This document shows, one piece after another, positions 5,167 through 6,494 of a stretch of 6,494 nucleotides of DNA (positions within the stretch are counted from its first letter, which is position 1; each line of letters opens with the position of its first letter). The DNA is taken from the NCBI GenBank assembly GCA_958420075.1, contig CATZIM010000108.1:1-6494 (forward strand), written 5' to 3'. The stretch is from an uncultured Clostridia bacterium. Lineage in GTDB: Bacteria; Bacillota; Clostridia; Lachnospirales; Anaerotignaceae. Below the pieces are notes generated by a model that ran no database searches, had not been told where the DNA came from, and saw only the letters and a program-made list of their open reading frames with translations. The translations under genes were made by a program, and so were the position numbers.

Positions 5167-5715
5167 TTATCCTTCGTAATAAACAATATTGGTAAATACG
5201 GTCATGACATCTCCCCGATTGATATACGTATGGGGGCGGGAGGAATCGAACTGTATAAAATCCCCTTCTGCCATGACATATTCCACTGTCTCCAACACCA
5301 GCACCAGTTCCCCTGCCGTCACCAGCAAAGATTCCCGGGTATGGGTGCCGTGTCCTTCTGAAGTAAAAGAAGCGCCTGTGTCCAGTTCACTGTTGAAGAA
5401 TTCAAAATCCCGGCTGCCTTCCGCCCGATTGTAATGATACACACGGTAGCCCTTGCCGTCGTCCACCAATGCGCTCTCAGCTTTTGGCACAAAAAAAGGC
5501 TTGGTAGCCTGAATGTCGATGAGCTGGGTATAGGGCACCTGTAAACCGGTGGCAATCTTCCATAAGGTGTTGATGGTGGGGCTGGATTCGCCTTTTTCCA
5601 CCTGGGAAAGCATCACCTTGCTGACGCCGGACAATTCCGCCAGTCTGCCTAGAGAAAGCCCCCGTTCCGTCCGCAGACGTTTCAGGTTTTCCGCGATGAT
5701 TTCGTTCAGTTCCAT
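5167..5715 (-). CDS. XRE-family regulator with C-terminal cupin domain, 182 aa
   Basis: DNA-binding transcription factor, cytoplasmic, probably a dimer. Residues about 8-66 form a Cro/cI helix-turn-helix (SLGRLAELSGVSKVMLSQVE then KGESSPTINTLWKIA). A linker leads to a small cupin (about 105-178) with the first motif GHGTHTRESLLVTAGEL (121-137) and the second GDFIQFDSSRPHTYIN (151-166). His122 or His125, Glu128 and His162 could bind a metal or ligand. Relatives of this architecture often control transport or catabolic genes, but the effector cannot be read from sequence. The start at 5715 is chosen for the AAAGGAG site (5723-5729) and the usual N-terminus; an in-frame upstream extension would cross its own promoter. 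It is the first gene of the nfo-ogt operon and divergent from a permease gene, and it probably binds the inverted repeat between them. Confidence 0.93.
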   Translation of the reverse strand: MELNEIIAENLKRLRTERGLSLGRLAELSGVSKVMLSQVEKGESSPTINTLWKIATGLQVPYTQLIDIQATKPFFVPKAESALVDDGKGYRVYHYNRAEGSRDFEFFNSELDTGASFTSEGHGTHTRESLLVTAGELVLVLETVEYVMAEGDFIQFDSSRPHTYINRGDVMTVFTNIVYYEG

Positions 5716-5751
5716 GGCGCTTCTCCTTTCCGCAAAATCTTTTTCGTTCTT

Positions 5752-5780
5752 ATTGTACGCAAAAACCCTTTGTCGTGCAA
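5752..5780 (-). promoter_or_regulatory. Promoter of the XRE-nfo-ogt operon
   Basis: On the minus strand, TTGCAC (5780-5775) is followed after exactly 17 bases by TACAAT (5757-5752, five of six to consensus). The start is predicted near 5745, giving a leader of about 30 bases. The left half of the inverted repeat (5759-5769) lies in the spacer, so a protein bound there would be expected to block polymerase. Confidence 0.75.
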
Positions 5781-5819
5781 CCCAAAAAGGCTTTTCGCCG
5801 GAAAAATCAGGGTTTTTGC
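5759..5819. promoter_or_regulatory. 11-bp inverted repeat spanning both divergent promoters (candidate operator)
   Basis: GCAAAAACCCT (5759-5769) and AGGGTTTTTGC (5809-5819) are exact inverted copies with a 39-base spacer. The left copy is inside the spacer of the minus-strand promoter; the right copy abuts the -35 box of the plus-strand promoter. The distance between half-site centres is 50 bases, close to five helical turns, so both sites would face the same side of DNA. The XRE-cupin protein encoded next door is the natural candidate to bind here. Confidence 0.6.
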
Positions 5820-5848
5820 TTGCTTTTGGCCTTTCTTGGGGGTATAAT
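5820..5848 (+). promoter_or_regulatory. Promoter of the permease gene
   Basis: TTGCTT (5820-5825, three of six to the -35 consensus), 17 bases, then a perfect TATAAT (5843-5848). The start is predicted near 5855, about 40 bases before the permease ATG. The weak -35 next to a candidate operator half-site suggests regulated use. Confidence 0.72.
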
Positions 5849-5893
5849 GTGTAACCGTTGAACAATAAATCATTACATAGAAAGGAACCGATT

Positions 5894-6494
5894 ATGGGCG
5901 CAAAACTCATTGCTTTTTTCAAAAAAGAAACCATTCTCTGTGTGGCTGGACTTTTGGCAGTCATTTCCATGGCGTGGATTCCGCCGGACGGGGAATACGC
6001 AGGCTATATCAACTGGCAGGTCTTAGTGCTGCTGTTCTGCCTCATGTCCGTCATGGGGGGCTTACAGGCACTGGGCATATTCAAAGCCATTGCCAACACC
6101 CTGCTCCACTGGGCAAACGGCTTAAGACAGCTGACACTGCTGCTGGTGATGCTGTGCTTTTTCTTCGCCATGGTGGTCACCAATGACGTTGCCCTCATCA
6201 CATTCGTTCCTTTTACCATACTGCTGCTGCAAATGGCAGACCTGACAGGGGAAATGATTCCCATACTGGTATTGCAGACCATTGCCGCCAATCTGGGAAG
6301 TATGCTGACACCCATCGGCAACCCCCAGAATCTGTATCTGTATACAGTTTCCGGCATGTCTCCGGCGGATTTCGTACTGACCATGCTGCCTTTGACACTG
6401 CTTTCCCTGTTCCTTTTGGTACTGTGCTGCATGCTGACAAAAGACCTGCCCCTTTCCGGCCAGATGCTGCCGCCTATGCAGGGGGAAGCCTTTT
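5894..6494 (+). CDS. Ion-transporter-superfamily (SLC13/ArsB-like) permease, N-terminal 200 residues, runs off right edge
   Basis: Integral membrane secondary transporter of the CitMHS/ArsB/NhaD/SLC13 group. The visible half is strongly hydrophobic: membrane segments at about 13-30, 41-60 and 80-96, then VTNDVALITFVPF (95-107), a segment at about 120-134, the re-entrant-loop-like SMLTPIGNPQNLYLY (136-150) and another segment at about 160-180. The TND and TPIGNPQN motifs mark this superfamily, but do not settle whether the substrate is a dicarboxylate, another anion, or sodium/proton exchange. The ATG at 5894 has a GAAAGGA site (5880-5886) seven bases upstream. The frame is open to the window edge without a stop. 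It is transcribed divergently from the XRE-cupin operon and shares its intergenic operator candidate. Confidence 0.88.
   Translation, partial: MGAKLIAFFKKETILCVAGLLAVISMAWIPPDGEYAGYINWQVLVLLFCLMSVMGGLQALGIFKAIANTLLHWANGLRQLTLLLVMLCFFFAMVVTNDVALITFVPFTILLLQMADLTGEMIPILVLQTIAANLGSMLTPIGNPQNLYLYTVSGMSPADFVLTMLPLTLLSLFLLVLCCMLTKDLPLSGQMLPPMQGEAF

Noticed and set aside
5716..5970. 85-codon N-terminal extension of the XRE-cupin regulator
   Set aside because: It would cross both divergent promoters and the permease start; the ATG at 5715 has a good ribosome binding site and a normal domain start.
1..6494. Mobile elements, CRISPR arrays, tRNA or rRNA genes, toxin-antitoxin or defence systems
   Set aside because: No transposase or integrase motifs, no regularly spaced repeats, no cloverleaf or ribosomal RNA core sequences, and no small gene pairs of the relevant kind were seen.

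Overview
The window looks like chromosomal DNA from an anaerobic Firmicute, most likely a Clostridia-type organism. The evidence is strong AGGAGG-type ribosome binding sites, housekeeping-type -35/-10 promoters, a tetrahydrofolate (THF) riboswitch in front of an ECF folate S-component, and a two-gene SUF-like Fe-S assembly pair of the kind found in anaerobes. Base composition is intermediate by eye. I see no sign of phage, insertion sequences, CRISPR, tRNA or rRNA; this is compact core genome with interesting regulatory DNA. The genus cannot be fixed from the window.

Left block (minus strand, 1-2112): a near-consensus promoter (2083-2112) drives an ABC ATPase (SufC/SmsC, 1291-2007), a short SufB/SufD-type scaffold protein (SmsB-like, 368-1291) and type I signal peptidase (lepB, 353 to beyond the left edge). 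The genes overlap or abut, so they look translationally coupled. No SufS, SufU or second SufB/D protein is present in the window, which matches the minimal SUF-like (SMS) layout. The promoter carries a 16-bp near-palindrome over its -35 box, and the leader carries a perfect 9-bp inverted repeat.

Middle block (plus strand, 2120-3784): an unrecognised 194-residue protein (2248-2832) is followed by a separate transcription unit for folT. That unit has a promoter (2836-2864), a 5' hairpin, a THF riboswitch (2899-2995), two further hairpins, an intrinsic terminator (3088-3130), and then the folate transporter S-component (3221-3733). Complementary segments suggest a transcription-attenuation switch. 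A two-sided terminator (3750-3784) separates folT from the convergent operon to its right.

Right block: a minus-strand operon encodes an XRE-cupin regulator (5167-5715), endonuclease IV (nfo, 4318-5154) and an O6-alkylguanine-DNA alkyltransferase (ogt-like, 3783-4316), joining two DNA base-damage repair activities under one regulator. Divergently, a plus-strand ion-transporter-superfamily permease (5894 to beyond the right edge) starts from its own promoter. A perfect 11-bp inverted repeat with a 39-bp spacer places one half-site at each of the two divergent promoters, suggesting that the XRE-cupin protein controls both its own repair operon and the permease.
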